64,000 bases of DNA. Origin: Raffaelea ambrosiae. Its lineage: Eukaryota; Ascomycota; Sordariomycetes; Ophiostomatales; Ophiostomataceae. The stretch spans positions 900,268-964,267 of the forward strand of contig PCDI01000011.1 of assembly GCA_002778195.1 (NCBI GenBank), written 5' to 3'. The notes below the pieces were generated by a model. The model searched no databases and was not told the DNA's origin. It saw only the letters and a program-made list of their open reading frames with translations. Positions 1 to 10,742 of the stretch are shown piece after piece; within the stretch, counting starts at the first letter, position 1, and each line of letters begins with the position of its first letter. Position numbers and translations under genes: made by a program.

Positions 1-1594
1 GGGTTCCAGGGAGGACGAAATCCGTCTCGATGCGGACGAACCCCCCTTCTATGCGGACCTGGAAAGCAGTTATCCGGCAGGCGACACAAGTAGTCGCACA
101 GTGCTGACATCATCGACTTCAGAATCCTGGGTCGAGATCGCCTCCCAGCCCTCGTCGTCCTCGCTCTCGTCTATCACAGACGAAATTGTTATTACCGGCC
201 TGCGGGTCGGCCACGGCGCCAGCGGACCCAACGGCGGCGCGATGCCCGCGGCTCCACAGCGGAGGCGGCGTCTTCTACAGCAAGTCGAGGCCGCGCACGG
301 CTCGCGGTCCGTGTCCTCTCCCCTGCCCAACACATCAGGCTCGCAGCCGGTGCAGCGACACGTCAGCCTCGTCAGCCCGGCCCGGAGCACTGCAGGCAGC
401 AGCCAGGAAGAATATGACGAGACCGAGAGCGAGGAAGACCACGTAATGTCCAGCTCTGCAGAGAACGTGCAGGCGCCACTCCAGACGTTTTCTTTGCTGC
501 GCCAGCGAGAGCAGGAACGGCGGCGGCAGAAGAAGGCGGCGGCGAGCGATGGCGACGACGAAGAGGACGACGATGACGATGACGGAACCGCTCTCGGCCT
601 GCCCGCGTCTGGAACGCCCACCTTCAGCCCCCAGCCAAACGCATTCTCTCACCCGCCGACACATCTGCAGGAGCAGCAGCAGCAGCAGCAGTATCGCTCG
701 CTGCCTTCTCCCCACCAGCACCTAGCATCGCCCTATGCGCGGTCGTCTTCCGTGTCCCAAAAGCCGCAGCAGCGGCCCTCGCGCAGCTCTGCGCCGCGTG
801 ACTTTGTGTCCGCGCACCGGGAAGACAACGATGCTGCTCTTCGCGCATCCCTCACCACACTGCTCTCCTGTGCTGCCGCTGCACGTGGCCTGTCTAACAA
901 GAAGGAGGCGACCAACTACGGCATGGCCGAGGCTTCGGGCATCAATAGCGGCCTCAGACCGAGCAACCAACCTATGGACATTTGCCTCGTCCCGGAGTCC
1001 GACCTCATGGCCGAGACACCCGCATCACCCCGTTCGCGCGGCAGCAATAAATCCTTCTCTCCCCCACGGATACAGACTCAGCAGTCAGGAAAGCAGCCGT
1101 CGCGTAATGCCACGTCCCGCTCTGCCCAGCGTTCACACGATGCCGCAACTTCAAAGGCAGCTGAGCAGACGCACGTTTCGTCTCGGGGCAGCAATCTCAG
1201 CACGGTTTCGTCGTCGAGCAAGAGCAAACGCTCGGCCGCAGCGGCAGCCTCAGGGAACGGCGCAAAGGCACCGCGGGCTACAAAGAAGAAGCGAACGGCC
1301 ACGTCGGCGGCCGATGCTGAAGGCACGGCGACCTTCATCAGCCCTACCCTTCTCACCTGGGTCGTCAGCGCTGGCGTTGTCGTCCTGGTGTCTGTGGTGG
1401 GCTTTGGCGCTGGGTTTGTCCTGGGTCGTGAAGTCGGCCGCCAAGAAGCTGCATCTGCATCCATGTCTGGCAGCACCTTGGGTAGCAGCACAGCCAATGC
1501 CACATCGTCCTGTGGCCGCGAGATTATGCGGTCGTCGACTGGGGGCACGCTGCGGAGGTTTCGCTGGGGCACCGGCATGAACGTTGTGGCCTAA
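1..1594 (+). CDS. Tail-anchored Ser-rich protein with an Atg8-interacting-type motif (5' partial)
   Basis: The reading frame is open from base 2 through the TAA at 1592-1594, so the true start lies upstream of the window; the GTG at 101 is not a credible fungal start. About 530 residues are visible. Near the visible N-terminus is a short conserved-looking block holding W-V-E-I (128-139) preceded by S-E-S and followed by serine runs, which fits the Atg8-interacting motif W-x-x-I/L/V in an acidic/Ser setting. The middle is low-complexity (Ser, Gln, Asp/Glu runs, a basic Lys/Arg patch). One hydrophobic Gly-rich helix (about 1349-1424, with GFGAGFVLG) lies about 55 residues before the end, followed by a short tail ending in TLRRFRWGTGMNVVA. 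This cytosolic-domain, single-helix, short-tail layout resembles the selective-autophagy receptor Atg32, but no real homology was established. It could instead be an unrelated membrane-tethered adaptor. Confidence 0.75.
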   Translation, partial: GSREDEIRLDADEPPFYADLESSYPAGDTSSRTVLTSSTSESWVEIASQPSSSSLSSITDEIVITGLRVGHGASGPNGGAMPAAPQRRRRLLQQVEAAHGSRSVSSPLPNTSGSQPVQRHVSLVSPARSTAGSSQEEYDETESEEDHVMSSSAENVQAPLQTFSLLRQREQERRRQKKAAASDGDDEEDDDDDDGTALGLPASGTPTFSPQPNAFSHPPTHLQEQQQQQQYRSLPSPHQHLASPYARSSSVSQKPQQRPSRSSAPRDFVSAHREDNDAALRASLTTLLSCAAAARGLSNKKEATNYGMAEASGINSGLRPSNQPMDICLVPESDLMAETPASPRSRGSNKSFSPPRIQTQQSGKQPSRNATSRSAQRSHDAATSKAAEQTHVSSRGSNLSTVSSSSKSKRSAAAAASGNGAKAPRATKKKRTATSAADAEGTATFISPTLLTWVVSAGVVVLVSVVGFGAGFVLGREVGRQEAASASMSGSTLGSSTANATSSCGREIMRSSTGGTLRRFRWGTGMNVVA

Positions 1595-2351
1595 ACCAGG
1601 CCACTCATAATAAAACATCTACTTCAACTTCACGACATAGCTTTTTTTCACACATATTTTTTTTTACCTTTCCTTTGTTCCAAGTTTTCATTCTCATTGG
1701 GTTTTGGTGTCAACATGGAAAGCACGGTATGATTTTGGGGGTTTGCTTCTTTTATTTTGGGTCACAACCGCGAAGACAAACACGAAAGAGAATGGAACAT
1801 GGCATATGCGAAAAAGATAATTTTCTAACGAAGAAAGATCATATCTTTTGGCATACATTTATATGTATACCCCACAGAGTTTATTTGTTATTTGTTTTTG
1901 GATGTTGCTGATTTTACACAGGAGGCCATGGCAAGCAGGATAGTCTTTTTAGGATAGTCTCTTTAAGAAAATAGGAACAACTCTTTATGTTGCTCAAACC
2001 AATACCTACTGGAAGCGTATGCAAACGAGCCATAATAACGCCTACTATGGATACTGTAAATCTGAAAATGCAATGCTGTTTGTTATTGGCACATACCCAG
2101 TCTCTATGAACAGAAAAGCTACAACAAGACGTGAAACAAAAACGAACGAAAAAAAAAAAAAGAGAAGCACAACCAAAGAAAAGGTGAAGAAGAAAAAAAT
2201 ATACATGATGCCAACCGAAGACGGCACGCTCATCACCAAAAAGAAGATGAGAAAGAGTAAAAAAAAAATCCAATCTCTCATCCATGCGCTCTACCCATCA
2301 ATCCATCTGCCACGTTTACTCTCTCTCTCTCTCACGTGGTACAACTTTCTC
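1595..2351. other. Intergenic, convergent 3' ends
   Basis: This is an AT-rich 3'-UTR stretch between the tail-anchored protein gene and verprolin, with T and A homopolymers and a CT repeat at 2322-2333. No coding region is supported; the open frames here are low-complexity Lys or Phe runs. Confidence 0.6.
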
Positions 2352-4568
2352 TCATGTGAGTGCACTCAGGTCCAGAGGCACACTGCTCCCTCGTCCAGCC
2401 CGGTACCGCTTCGGGCCGCCAATAAAGTCCCGCACCTTGGGCAGGTTGTCGTCGCTCACAAACCGCCACCGGTTGTCCTGCACAATGTATCGGGCGCCAC
2501 CGGTTGCGCGAGGAGACAACGTCCCACTGCCAATCGATGCGGTCCGCGACCGCGCATTCGAACCGCCATTGGCCGGGGCTGCTCCTCCACCGCCTCCGTT
2601 CGGCATCAGAGTGTATGCCGACGGATCCAGCATCGACACCTTGACCGTTCCCGCTGCGCCCTGGTTGTAGTTGGACCCAGACTTGCCGCCTACTCCTCCC
2701 GATAGCGTAGACGACGTCCGGCTAACACCAACGTCCAGCATCGACGCTGGGTACGGGCTGCTGCTGTTGTTATTGCTGTTGTTGTTCGTATTGGCCGATG
2801 GTGGGGGTGGTGGTGGTGGAGGAGCCGGCGGCGGACCGGATTGCGACGTCGACGGCGAGTGTGACGGCGAAAATGTGTTGCGAGAAACACCGGGTGCGGA
2901 GGAGGGCGGCGGCGGCGGCGGCGGAGGCGCTGGTGGCGGTGCGGCCGGGGCCGAGGTAGAAGGCAGAGGAGGTGCGGACGAAGGTGGTGCAGGCGGCGGC
3001 GGCGGCGGCGGTGCCGAGGACGGCGATCCGGAAGACGAGTTGGCGCTGCCCATGGTGGCCCGCATCATGGCCTGCGCAGCCAGGCTCTGGCTGGCGGCAG
3101 CAAACCCTGACGAGGGCGAGGAAGAAGAGGAGGACATCGATGACGAGGCAGGCGGCGGCGGCGGTGGCGGCGGTGCGGGTGGTGCTGACGTCGTCGACAT
3201 CCGCGAGGGTACGGATGGTGGAGCAGACAAGGAGGACGACGCTCCTCCTGACGGTGGTGGTGGTGGCGGTGGCGGTGGCGGTACAGGCGGTGCCGACGGC
3301 ACGGACGGTGCTGGCGCAGACGGAATCGCAGGTGCCCCCGACGAAGGGATACGCGGCGCATGGTGCGACGACGCCGGTGCCGACATGTGGTGCTGTGCGG
3401 CCAGGGCGGTCGCGGCCAGCGAAGGCTTCCTTGACCCTGGTGGCGGCGGCGCTGGCTTCTTGCCAATGGGCGGCGGCGGGCCCTTGCCGAGGAGCATCTG
3501 CGACGCGGACGAAGCCGGCCGGGGGTGGTCGCTGCGGGCGCCGACCTTGCGGAGGTTGGCAATGGACGGGTGGAAGGTCTGGCCGAGAGAGGCATGGGGA
3601 GCGGGGGGGGCAGGTGCGGACGGCGCAGAGGGTGCATTGATCGTTGGCGGTGCGGGCGGCGGTGCTGGTGGGCTGGGCGCGGGTGCGCTGGGTGGGGGAG
3701 CGGACGGGCGGCTGGGCACGCGAGGAGCGGCGCCGGACGGCAGTTTCGGGGCGCCAAAAGCGGGCGGTCTGGGGGCAGACGAGTGGGACGAGGGTGTCTC
3801 GGAGTCGGACAAGTAGGAGGCATGGGAGTCGGCTAGAGAGAGAGAGAGAGAGAGCAGAGAAGCGAGGTTAGCAATGGTGAAATAGTAGGACAGACAAGAG
3901 TGAAGAAGCAAAAGTAGAGTGAGGATCCTAGGCCCAATAGAGGCCCAACAGGGTCTGACAGGGTCTAACAGGGTCTAACAGGGTCCAGAGCCAACAGAGC
4001 TACTACAACCGTGGTCTTCGTGGACAGTAGAACTCACCTCCGGTCTTGACGCCGCCGCCGGTCTTGCGCAGCTTCGGCATGCCGCCCGCAAACAGGCCGG
4101 CCAGCTGGGGGGCACCACCGCCCATCCCTCCACCACCCCCGCTGTCTCCGCCACCTTGGTCGCTGTTGCTACGGGCACGGCCACCGGTGGACGGCGGCGA
4201 CAGACTGCTGGCGCCTCCCGTGGGTATCGGCGGTGCGCCGCCCAGAGGAGACGGCCCGGAGCCGCCGGAGACTTTGCCGACTTGGGGAGCGGAACGGTCG
4301 TTGGTGACAGTGTGCTTGAGGCGGGCGCCTTTGTGGATGTCGCCGAGGAGGGCATTCTGCGTGTGTTAGCCTGAAAGAACGAGGGGGGAAGGAACAGAAA
4401 AAAAAGATGTATAATCACTGAAATGGGGGCCTTGTCGTGACGTACGCTCATCTTGGCTTGAGGAGCTTTTGGTAAACCGCCGGGGGGGGGCGGTGGCGGC
4501 GGCGGCGGAGGCGCACCAGACATGCCGCCCGGGGGAGGGGGCGGCGGAGGAGGCGGAGGAGGAGGCAT
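2352..4568 (-). CDS. VRP1: Verprolin / WASP-interacting protein (actin cytoskeleton)
   Basis: Three exons on the minus strand: 4568-4446, 4356-4038 and 3832-2352, giving 640 residues. The introns are 89 nt (GTACGT...GCAG) and 205 nt (GTGAGT...CTAG). The protein opens with Met and poly-Pro. Exon 2 starts with a WH2-type actin-binding segment (NALLGDIHKGARLKHTVTND, with LKHT in place of the canonical LKKT). A very long Pro-rich middle contains many profilin/SH3-type poly-Pro blocks. The C-terminus has the WASP-binding signature W-R-F-V-S-D-D-N-L-P about 40 residues before the stop. In the family, verprolin/WIP binds G-actin and the WASP homologue Las17 at cortical patches and supports Arp2/3 actin assembly, endocytosis and polarised growth. 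The poly-Gly frame on the opposite strand is a shadow of the Pro codons. A 19-C run lies in the 5' leader. Confidence 0.93.
3931..3990. repeat. 10-bp minisatellite in verprolin intron 2
   Basis: Two GGCCCAA-type units are followed by four imperfect copies of GGGTCTAACA (from 3951). The array lies inside the 205-nt intron. An AG dinucleotide run (about 3835-3856) sits at the intron's 3' end, where it forms the CT-rich tract before the acceptor on the minus strand. Confidence 0.85.
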
Positions 4569-5417
4569 TGTCGTGGTCGAGGTAGAAGAAAAGTGAGGGG
4601 GGGGGGGGGGGGGGGAAGGAGAGGGGAGGAGGGAAGCTCAAGTCTGGTGTTGGCCTCCTCGGATCGTCAGGGCGCGTAGGCCAAAAAAAAAATGAGGACG
4701 ACTCTTGGATAATGCTGCAAAAGAAAACAAAATAAGAAAGAGACTGCAGAGCGCTGCCGTTGAATGGGGAGCCTGCCAAATAATATGCGGTTCTGCTGTG
4801 TGCGTCGCAGGGTGAGGGAGAAGAGGTGGGCAAGAAGACGAGATGGGAGACGGAAGGAAGAGAACAGAAAGGCTGCGTATATTTTGGTGATGGCTGATTG
4901 ATGGATGAGTGGTGGCCCACCCAGCAGTGCCCAAAAGCAGGTGCCTAACGCTGGCTGAGAGCCCGCGTGGCAAGCACACAGAAAGCCCGTTGGAGGCGTA
5001 GCGGAGAAAGTGGGGCACCTGTCCCAGAGGACAGAAGAAGAAAAGAAGAGCTCGTACCTTGTGGCGCATGGCCGTGCCCATCTCCGGTGGTCTGGGGGGC
5101 CTAACTGAGCAGAGAGGGGCGCGAGCTCGACAGACAGACAGTGAAAACCCGCACATTGACTGTGCACATGCACGGTCCCACCCTTGCCAATCCCTGCAAA
5201 ATAATTCGATCCTTTCCTTCCAGAGCAAAACTGGGAGGAGCTATTATGGACTAACTATGAACTGCTGAGCGTGTGCCTCCCGCCCAATTTTTTTAAGCCG
5301 ACGACGCAAACGAACAACACTTGGCTCTCGGTCTCGCAGCCTTGCGCCATTGTGTAGCAAAAAGACAGCCACGCAAACAAGCCCGTCTCAGCCGGTGGCT
5401 TGGCCCAATTAAACAAG
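4569..5417. promoter_or_regulatory. Divergent promoter region, verprolin / mitochondrial protein
   Basis: The 849-nt stretch between the two divergent start codons holds a 19-G run at 4597-4615 (C-run in the verprolin leader) and A-rich tracts. No TATA box could be placed with confidence, and no gene is supported. Confidence 0.5.
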
Positions 5418-6983
5418 ATGCTGCGTCCACAATGGGCCGGCCGGCCCGCACGGCGGCCGTTGCAACGGCTGGTCACATCTGCCGGGGGGCAGCCAACCGG
5501 CATGGCAGCACGAACAGCACGTCCATGGGCGGCAGCCATTCACACAGCCGGCCGAGTGGCCAGGACGCCCAGGATAGCCGAGCGTTCCAGAGAAGGCGGT
5601 GCGCGGAGTGTACACACCACCACCACCACCAGGATACCAGCAAGGCTACCAGCAAGAGCCGGACCAACACAGCAGACATGTCCGTGGGACAGGATACCAC
5701 GGCTGTCCTCCTCCTCTTCGCCTCTTGCGCTCTCCGGGCGGCGCTTCTTCTCGGAGACACGAGCTGCGCGCGATCCTGCTGCTGCTGCTCGCACCACCAC
5801 CACCACCCAGGACCTCCCCCGCCTGGACAAGATCGTGGCCCTCGTCGACGGCGCCAAGGAGAACCTCCTCGGCCACACGGGCATCCCCTCGGAGGAAGAG
5901 ACCGCCACGGCGCTGCGCATCTGCGCCGACGCGGCCGACCTCATCATGGACACCGCCGTCCAGCCGCAGCTGAGCAGCATCGACCACCAGGCTGACACCG
6001 CCGCCTCGGCGCTACTGTCCCTGGACAACGGGCAGGCTGCGCGGACAGCAGAAGGAAGCCAGTCGGCGACTGCCACCAGAGCTGCTTCTTCGACAGCGAC
6101 GGCGCGCGGAGCGAGTGGCGGGGGAGAGAGCAAGGCGGCCGAGGCGGGGGGGCCTGCGACGGCCACCTCGCCGGGCTCGCAGCCGCGCTTCCGCGAGGTC
6201 GTGGGGCGCCTCTCCGACGCGGCCCTGGCCATGATCGACGACCCGCGCGTCGTCATCACGCCGGCCCTGCTCGAGCAGTACGTCCACATCCAGGCCCGTC
6301 TGGGCCGCCCGGAGACGCTGCCCCATGTGCTGCACCAGTACACGTCCAAGGAGACGCCCAAGTTGGTCGGTGGCGGCGACGGCGACGGCGCCCAAACAAT
6401 TGCGTACGCCGCCCCTGCCAGCGCCGCGTCCCCGTCCAAGGCGGTCGCGCCGGCCGTGGCCGAGGCCGCCCTGAACACGGCGCTCGCCGCGCAGAATCTG
6501 GATGCCGCCGTGGGCATCATCGGGTACACCTATGCGACGCCGGCCTTTGAGCGCCACAAGCTGCTGCGGCGCGGCCTGCTGCCGGGCTTTATCGTGTTCG
6601 GCCTGCCGGCGGCGACGTACATGCTGGCGGGCCGGCTGGCGCAGATGCAGACGACCATGGACGACGCGCTGTTCACCAACGTGGCGTTTGCGGCGATCCT
6701 GGTGTACATTGCCTGCACGGGCACTATTGGCGTGGTGGCCAACGCGACGGCCAACGACCAGATGAAGCGGGTCACCTGGGCGCCGGGCACGCCGCTGCGG
6801 GAGCGGTGGCTGCGGGAGGAGGAGCGGGCGGCACTGGACAGGGTGGCGTGCGCGTTTGGGTTCTCAGACGAGCTGCGGTACGGCGAGGAGGAAGGGCCCG
6901 AGTTCCAGGCGCTGCGGGAGTACATCCGGGGCAAGGGCATGCTGGTGGACCAGACGGAGCTCCTGGAAGGGATGAACGACTGA
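5418..6983 (+). CDS. Mitochondrial inner-membrane protein, two C-terminal helices, role unknown
   Basis: A single exon of 521 residues. The start is the ATG at 5418 (context AAACAAG-ATG). The N-terminus (MLRPQWAGRPARRPLQRL) is Arg-rich and free of acidic residues for a long stretch, which is typical of a mitochondrial presequence. It is followed by a Ser/Thr/Ala-rich segment. A folded-looking region begins near LDKIVALVDGAKENL. Two hydrophobic helices lie at about residues 387-407 and 420-443, joined by a short loop with QMQTTMDD. The soluble C-terminal tail begins at VTWAPGTPLRERW and ends in a charged stretch with TELLEGM. I do not recognise the family by name. The two-helix hairpin plus charged tail suggests an inner-membrane assembly or translation factor, but that is a guess. 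Confidence 0.75.
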   Translation: MLRPQWAGRPARRPLQRLVTSAGGQPTGMAARTARPWAAAIHTAGRVARTPRIAERSREGGARSVHTTTTTRIPARLPARAGPTQQTCPWDRIPRLSSSSSPLALSGRRFFSETRAARDPAAAARTTTTTQDLPRLDKIVALVDGAKENLLGHTGIPSEEETATALRICADAADLIMDTAVQPQLSSIDHQADTAASALLSLDNGQAARTAEGSQSATATRAASSTATARGASGGGESKAAEAGGPATATSPGSQPRFREVVGRLSDAALAMIDDPRVVITPALLEQYVHIQARLGRPETLPHVLHQYTSKETPKLVGGGDGDGAQTIAYAAPASAASPSKAVAPAVAEAALNTALAAQNLDAAVGIIGYTYATPAFERHKLLRRGLLPGFIVFGLPAATYMLAGRLAQMQTTMDDALFTNVAFAAILVYIACTGTIGVVANATANDQMKRVTWAPGTPLRERWLREEERAALDRVACAFGFSDELRYGEEEGPEFQALREYIRGKGMLVDQTELLEGMND

Positions 6984-7478
6984 GAAGTCGACGGAAACAC
7001 CGAGAGAAGCACCAGAGGAAAGCCAAAAGCTTTGGAACAGACTCCCCGCTTTCGCCTCCTTGGCAAGCTTGCCTGGCAGCTTCATGTGTATATGTCTTTT
7101 CCATAGCAGGTGACGGGGGTGGATCTGTGTTCACCAAGAAACAGCATCATACTGGGCGTTGGATATGGCCATGTAAAACAATGCAATGCGACAACATCTA
7201 AAGTTGACAAAGACTTCCGTTCCACGAAAGAGGATGGATGCACTTTGCTTTTGAGACCCTTTCTGTCCTTTGTGCTAGTGTCTTGATTTTTTTTTTCTGC
7301 TGTTTTGACTATGATCTCTGTTTCTTGTCTCTATTCTTGTTTGTAGTTTTTGTTTTGTTTTCAACTTTTTTTTTGGGTGTGAAGTTACAATGCTTTGCTT
7401 TTGTTTGTCTTTTGTCCCTTTTCCCTCCCTCGTCTTCGTTGCCACAGCCCCCCCAAAAAAATCTCCTTTCCCACCCCA
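6984..7478. other. Intergenic, convergent 3' ends
   Basis: T-rich 3'-UTR sequence between the mitochondrial protein gene and the CHORD gene; no gene seen. Confidence 0.6.
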
Positions 7479-8844
7479 TTACACCGCCTTCCCGGCCCTG
7501 CCCACCTGGAAGATTTCCCCCGTCGGCCGGTCGTCACTGCGCAGGACTGGCCACGAGCTGACCTCTGCCTTGGCCAGCACCACCTCGAGCTTGGTGCCCA
7601 GGATCTTGAATGTCGACTTGGCCGGGTCGATGGCTCCGTAGAGAGGCACCGTCTTCTTGTACCGCTTCGGCACCGGCGTGTCGGTCGTCGGCAGGTCCAG
7701 GTCGACCGCCTGCTCGGAGAAGGTGACCACGGCCTTGTCCTTGTCGATCTTTTTGAGGAAGAATGACACCGTCAAGGACGTGACCGACTGGTAAAAGTCG
7801 AACCTGGAGAACGTCAGCAGAGGCAAGCAAAAAAAAAAAATCGGCGTGCAAGTACGGGATTCCAGGGCGCGGCCACCCACCGAACACTGTCCAACAGCTC
7901 CTCCCCGCCGACGTGACTGGCGGCTTTCCACTTGCCGCCGCTGCCCACAAACAGATGCCGCTTCTTCGTCTGGCACCCTTCGATCTTCATAAACTGGTCA
8001 AACTCCAGCACCCGCCGCTTGCAGCAGCTGTACCCCTTGCTGCCCTCGTGGAAGATGGGCGCCCCCGGGTGGTGCACGCACGACTCGGCGTCGCTGCGCG
8101 GCGTGCCCTGTTGGTAGGTGACGCCGCAGCCCCGGCGGCGGCAGATGCGTCCGTCGGGGATGTCCAGGCTCGGGTCGTCGTCGTCCGACTCGACCTCGGC
8201 GGGTGCTGGTTCTGGCGTCGGGGTGGCTGCCGCTGCTGCTTTTGGTGCTGAAGAGGAAGCAGCATTGTTTGTTGTTGTTGTCTGCTTTTCCCGGATGGCC
8301 ACGCGGGGCATGGCCGGGCCGAGGCCGTCGTCTGCCGAAGAGGCCGCCGCCGCTGCTGCGGACACGTCCACGTCCTGCTTCTTCTTCTCGATCTGCGGCG
8401 GCAGGTCGGTGGTGCTGTGCTTGCCCTCGGTGCAGGGGGGGATGTCCATGAATTCCTCAAAGGTGAGGACTCTGGGCTTGCAGCAGGTCCAGCCTGGAGA
8501 GGGATGCCGTTAGCAAAAAAAAGAGGTGTTTCTCTCTTATGCGATGCCAACTTGTCGTTCCCCAAAGGAGGGACCAAGGGGGGGACGGAAGGGGGGAACA
8601 GACTACCACACCACAACAAACTCTCGTGATACTGGCACACCGCATAGACCAGCTGGCATTGCTTCTTCACCCGAACTCTCTCACAAATCCTCTCACAGAT
8701 ACTCTTTTACGCACTTCGCACCCCCGGTTGATCCTTACCTTTCTGGCCCTCGTGGAAGACAGGCGGCCCTGGGTGGTACTTGCACAGCTCGTCCTCGCTG
8801 GTGAACATTTTCCCGCAGCCGCGGTGCACACACTTTTGCGCCAT
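7479..8844 (-). CDS. CHORD and CS domain co-chaperone
   Basis: Three exons on the minus strand: 8844-8739, 8493-7881 and 7803-7479, giving 347 residues. Splice sites are GTAAGG/CCAG and GTGGGT/CCAG. The first CHORD zinc-binding module starts directly at the N-terminus (MAQKCVHRGCGKMF... YHPG..FHEG) and continues across intron 1 into GWTCCKPRV. A second CHORD starts at RRRGCGVTYQ and carries CVHHPG, the FHEG motif and CCKRRVLEF. Exon 3 encodes a CS (p23-like) domain (FDFYQSVTSLTVSFFLKKID ... KRYKKTVPLYGAID). The CHORD-CHORD-CS order matches metazoan CHORDC1/morgana and fungal ChpA; plant RAR1 has CHORDs without CS. These bind Hsp90 and work with Sgt1 in client maturation. The linker is Ala/Glu/Thr-rich and likely disordered. 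Confidence 0.94.
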
Positions 8845-10291
8845 GGTGAATGTGGTGGTGGAATTTTTTTTTTTTTTTCGACGTCGGGAGTTGTTCGTTG
8901 CTCTCTTCGGTTCCTTCACACTTTTTCGTCTCTAGTCCGAGCTTTGCTCTGCAAACGCCAAACGGTCGCTTGTGATGGGTGAGCTGCCCAGCTTATCCCA
9001 AGCTGGTGGGGGTGGCCCGCGTCGTTTTCTTAACGGTGGTAATAAGTCAGGAGTGGGATCAGCAAGTTCAAGAAACCGAAACAGGGTGATATGGCCCAGA
9101 TGGAAAGACAAAGCTTTCGTGGTAAAAAAAGTGAACAAAGAACAAGGAGAAGACAGAGAAAGAGAGCCCCCCAAAAAGTGTGAGCCCCACTATAGCTTGC
9201 TGTGTGGTATTGTTGTTTTGTCTCACGGCAAGGGAGGAGGGGAATACCAAAAAAAATTTAGGAATGACCAAAATATACGGGACGGGAATGTTCGACCGTT
9301 TGACCCGTCTTCGTGAGAGAAAGTGACGAAAAGGGAGGAGGCAGCTCTTGAAGAGTTCCTCGCAGAAAGTTGCCCTTTTCAAGAAACGTGAAAGTCGGGT
9401 TCCTCGCCTAGCTCCCTTTTTTTTCTTTGGGCTTCGATTACGCGGGGCGCATGGCGGATGATGGGGGGGGGGGGGGGCGCCACTGACGTCGATTCTTCTG
9501 AGAGCTTCCATGGGCGAAGAACAAATAGGAAAAAACAGCCGCCCAAAAGAGAGGCCCCCCAAATTCTAGACCTAGGGTGGCCGTGCCACCACTGTACAGC
9601 GCACAGTGTCTTACAGGAGCTTTTTTTAGCGAAAGCCTCTCCTTTTCTCTCCCTGATCGTGTGCTATATCAGAACGTTTGAGCTCACGCCACACAAGACA
9701 GGAGGAGCTCCTGCGATGCAACTTGTCCGTCCTTCCCCAAAGTGACGGTGTGGCGATGCAAGGGAGCAGCAGCTCATGTATGCACAAGCTCACCGGCATA
9801 GCAACACGAGCATTGGACGTGCAGTAATAGCTCTGCAAGCGCGCATTGCTTGGGGGTCACGCTTGGTTGACAAGGCATTGGGGCAGGGTATGGTTTGCTC
9901 TTCTCTCCATACGGGCCGTCAATGAACGGCAGTTGTCCGGCATTCCAGCACCAAAGAAAACAAAAGTTGCTCTGTGACCAGAACCCCCAAGACCACAGAT
10001 GCCCACATACTATGTGCTTTGTATGTACCCTGCTGACAGAGAGCCCCCCACTCAGCTAGTCTACAGCGGCAATAACTATCGTACAGAGCTTGTCTTCTGG
10101 CCATGGATCGGACGACGCCTGCAGCAGAGCCCCCCTAACTGGATCGAGCTAGCAGTGTGGCCCGGCCACTTGGGCTCAGTTATAAAATGCCACTGGCATG
10201 TCCGAAACCTCCTTCATCGTCTTCCTTGCATCCTTCGTGTGACTCTGGGCGGTCTTGCTGTCCACCTTCCACAAAGCCAACAAGAACCGAT
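8845..10291. other. Intergenic, 1.4 kb upstream of two genes
   Basis: The region lies between the CHORD start and the glutaredoxin-like start. It holds A/T runs and a G-run at about 9468-9477. The only feature I can support is a TATA element near its right end. Short open frames here have no recognisable content. Confidence 0.5.
10181..10187 (+). promoter_or_regulatory. TATA box of the glutaredoxin-like gene
   Basis: TATAAAA lies 105 nt upstream of the ATG at 10292, a usual position for a fungal core promoter. Confidence 0.5.
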
Positions 10292-10690
10292 ATGCGTCCC
10301 TCCTTCCGCCTGCTGCAGCAGCACGCCTGCCGCATCACCCTGTTTACGCGCCAGAACTGCGGCCTCTGCGTGCGGGCCCGCTCGGCCCTCTCGGACGTCT
10401 GGGATGCCCGGCCGTTTGAGTACAAGGAAGTCGATATCATCCAGCAGCCCGAGGCCAAGCCCTGGCGGGATCTCTACGAGATGGACGTCCCTGTGGTGAG
10501 TGTCTTTTTGTACATGTTTCTGTCTCGTTTCGTAAGGACAGTCCTCAACTAACTGACTTGGTAGATCCACATCAGCAAGGCATCGGCGCCCGAAGAGGAC
10601 CCCAAGAAGTGCTCCAGGGCCGTCAAGCTCATGCACCGGTTCGACCCCGGCGACGTGCAGGCCAAGATGGACCTCGTCGAGAAGGCATAG
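10292..10690 (+). CDS. Glutaredoxin-like protein (DUF836 type)
   Basis: Two exons, 10292-10495 and 10565-10690, give 109 residues; the intron is 69 nt (GTGAGT...GTAG, phase 0). After a short basic leader comes ITLFTRQNCGLCVRARSALS, a thioredoxin-fold first strand and helix with a C-x-x-C active site (CGLC). YKEVDIIQQPEAKPWRDLYE and the cis-Pro segment M-D-V-P-V follow. The exon-2 tail is IHISKASAPEED... The layout matches the small fungal glutaredoxin-like proteins related to yeast YDR286C. A thiol-redox or mitochondrial iron-sulphur role is plausible; the leader is only weakly presequence-like. Confidence 0.9.
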
Positions 10691-10742
10691 CGGGGATTTT
10701 CTCTCCCCGAACCCTTATGCCATCGCCAGTTCCCTGCCCCCC

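Noticed and set aside
2671..3816. Poly-Gly plus-strand ORF of 381 codons
   Set aside because: It is the antisense of the Pro codons of verprolin; composition is GGN runs and no domain is visible.
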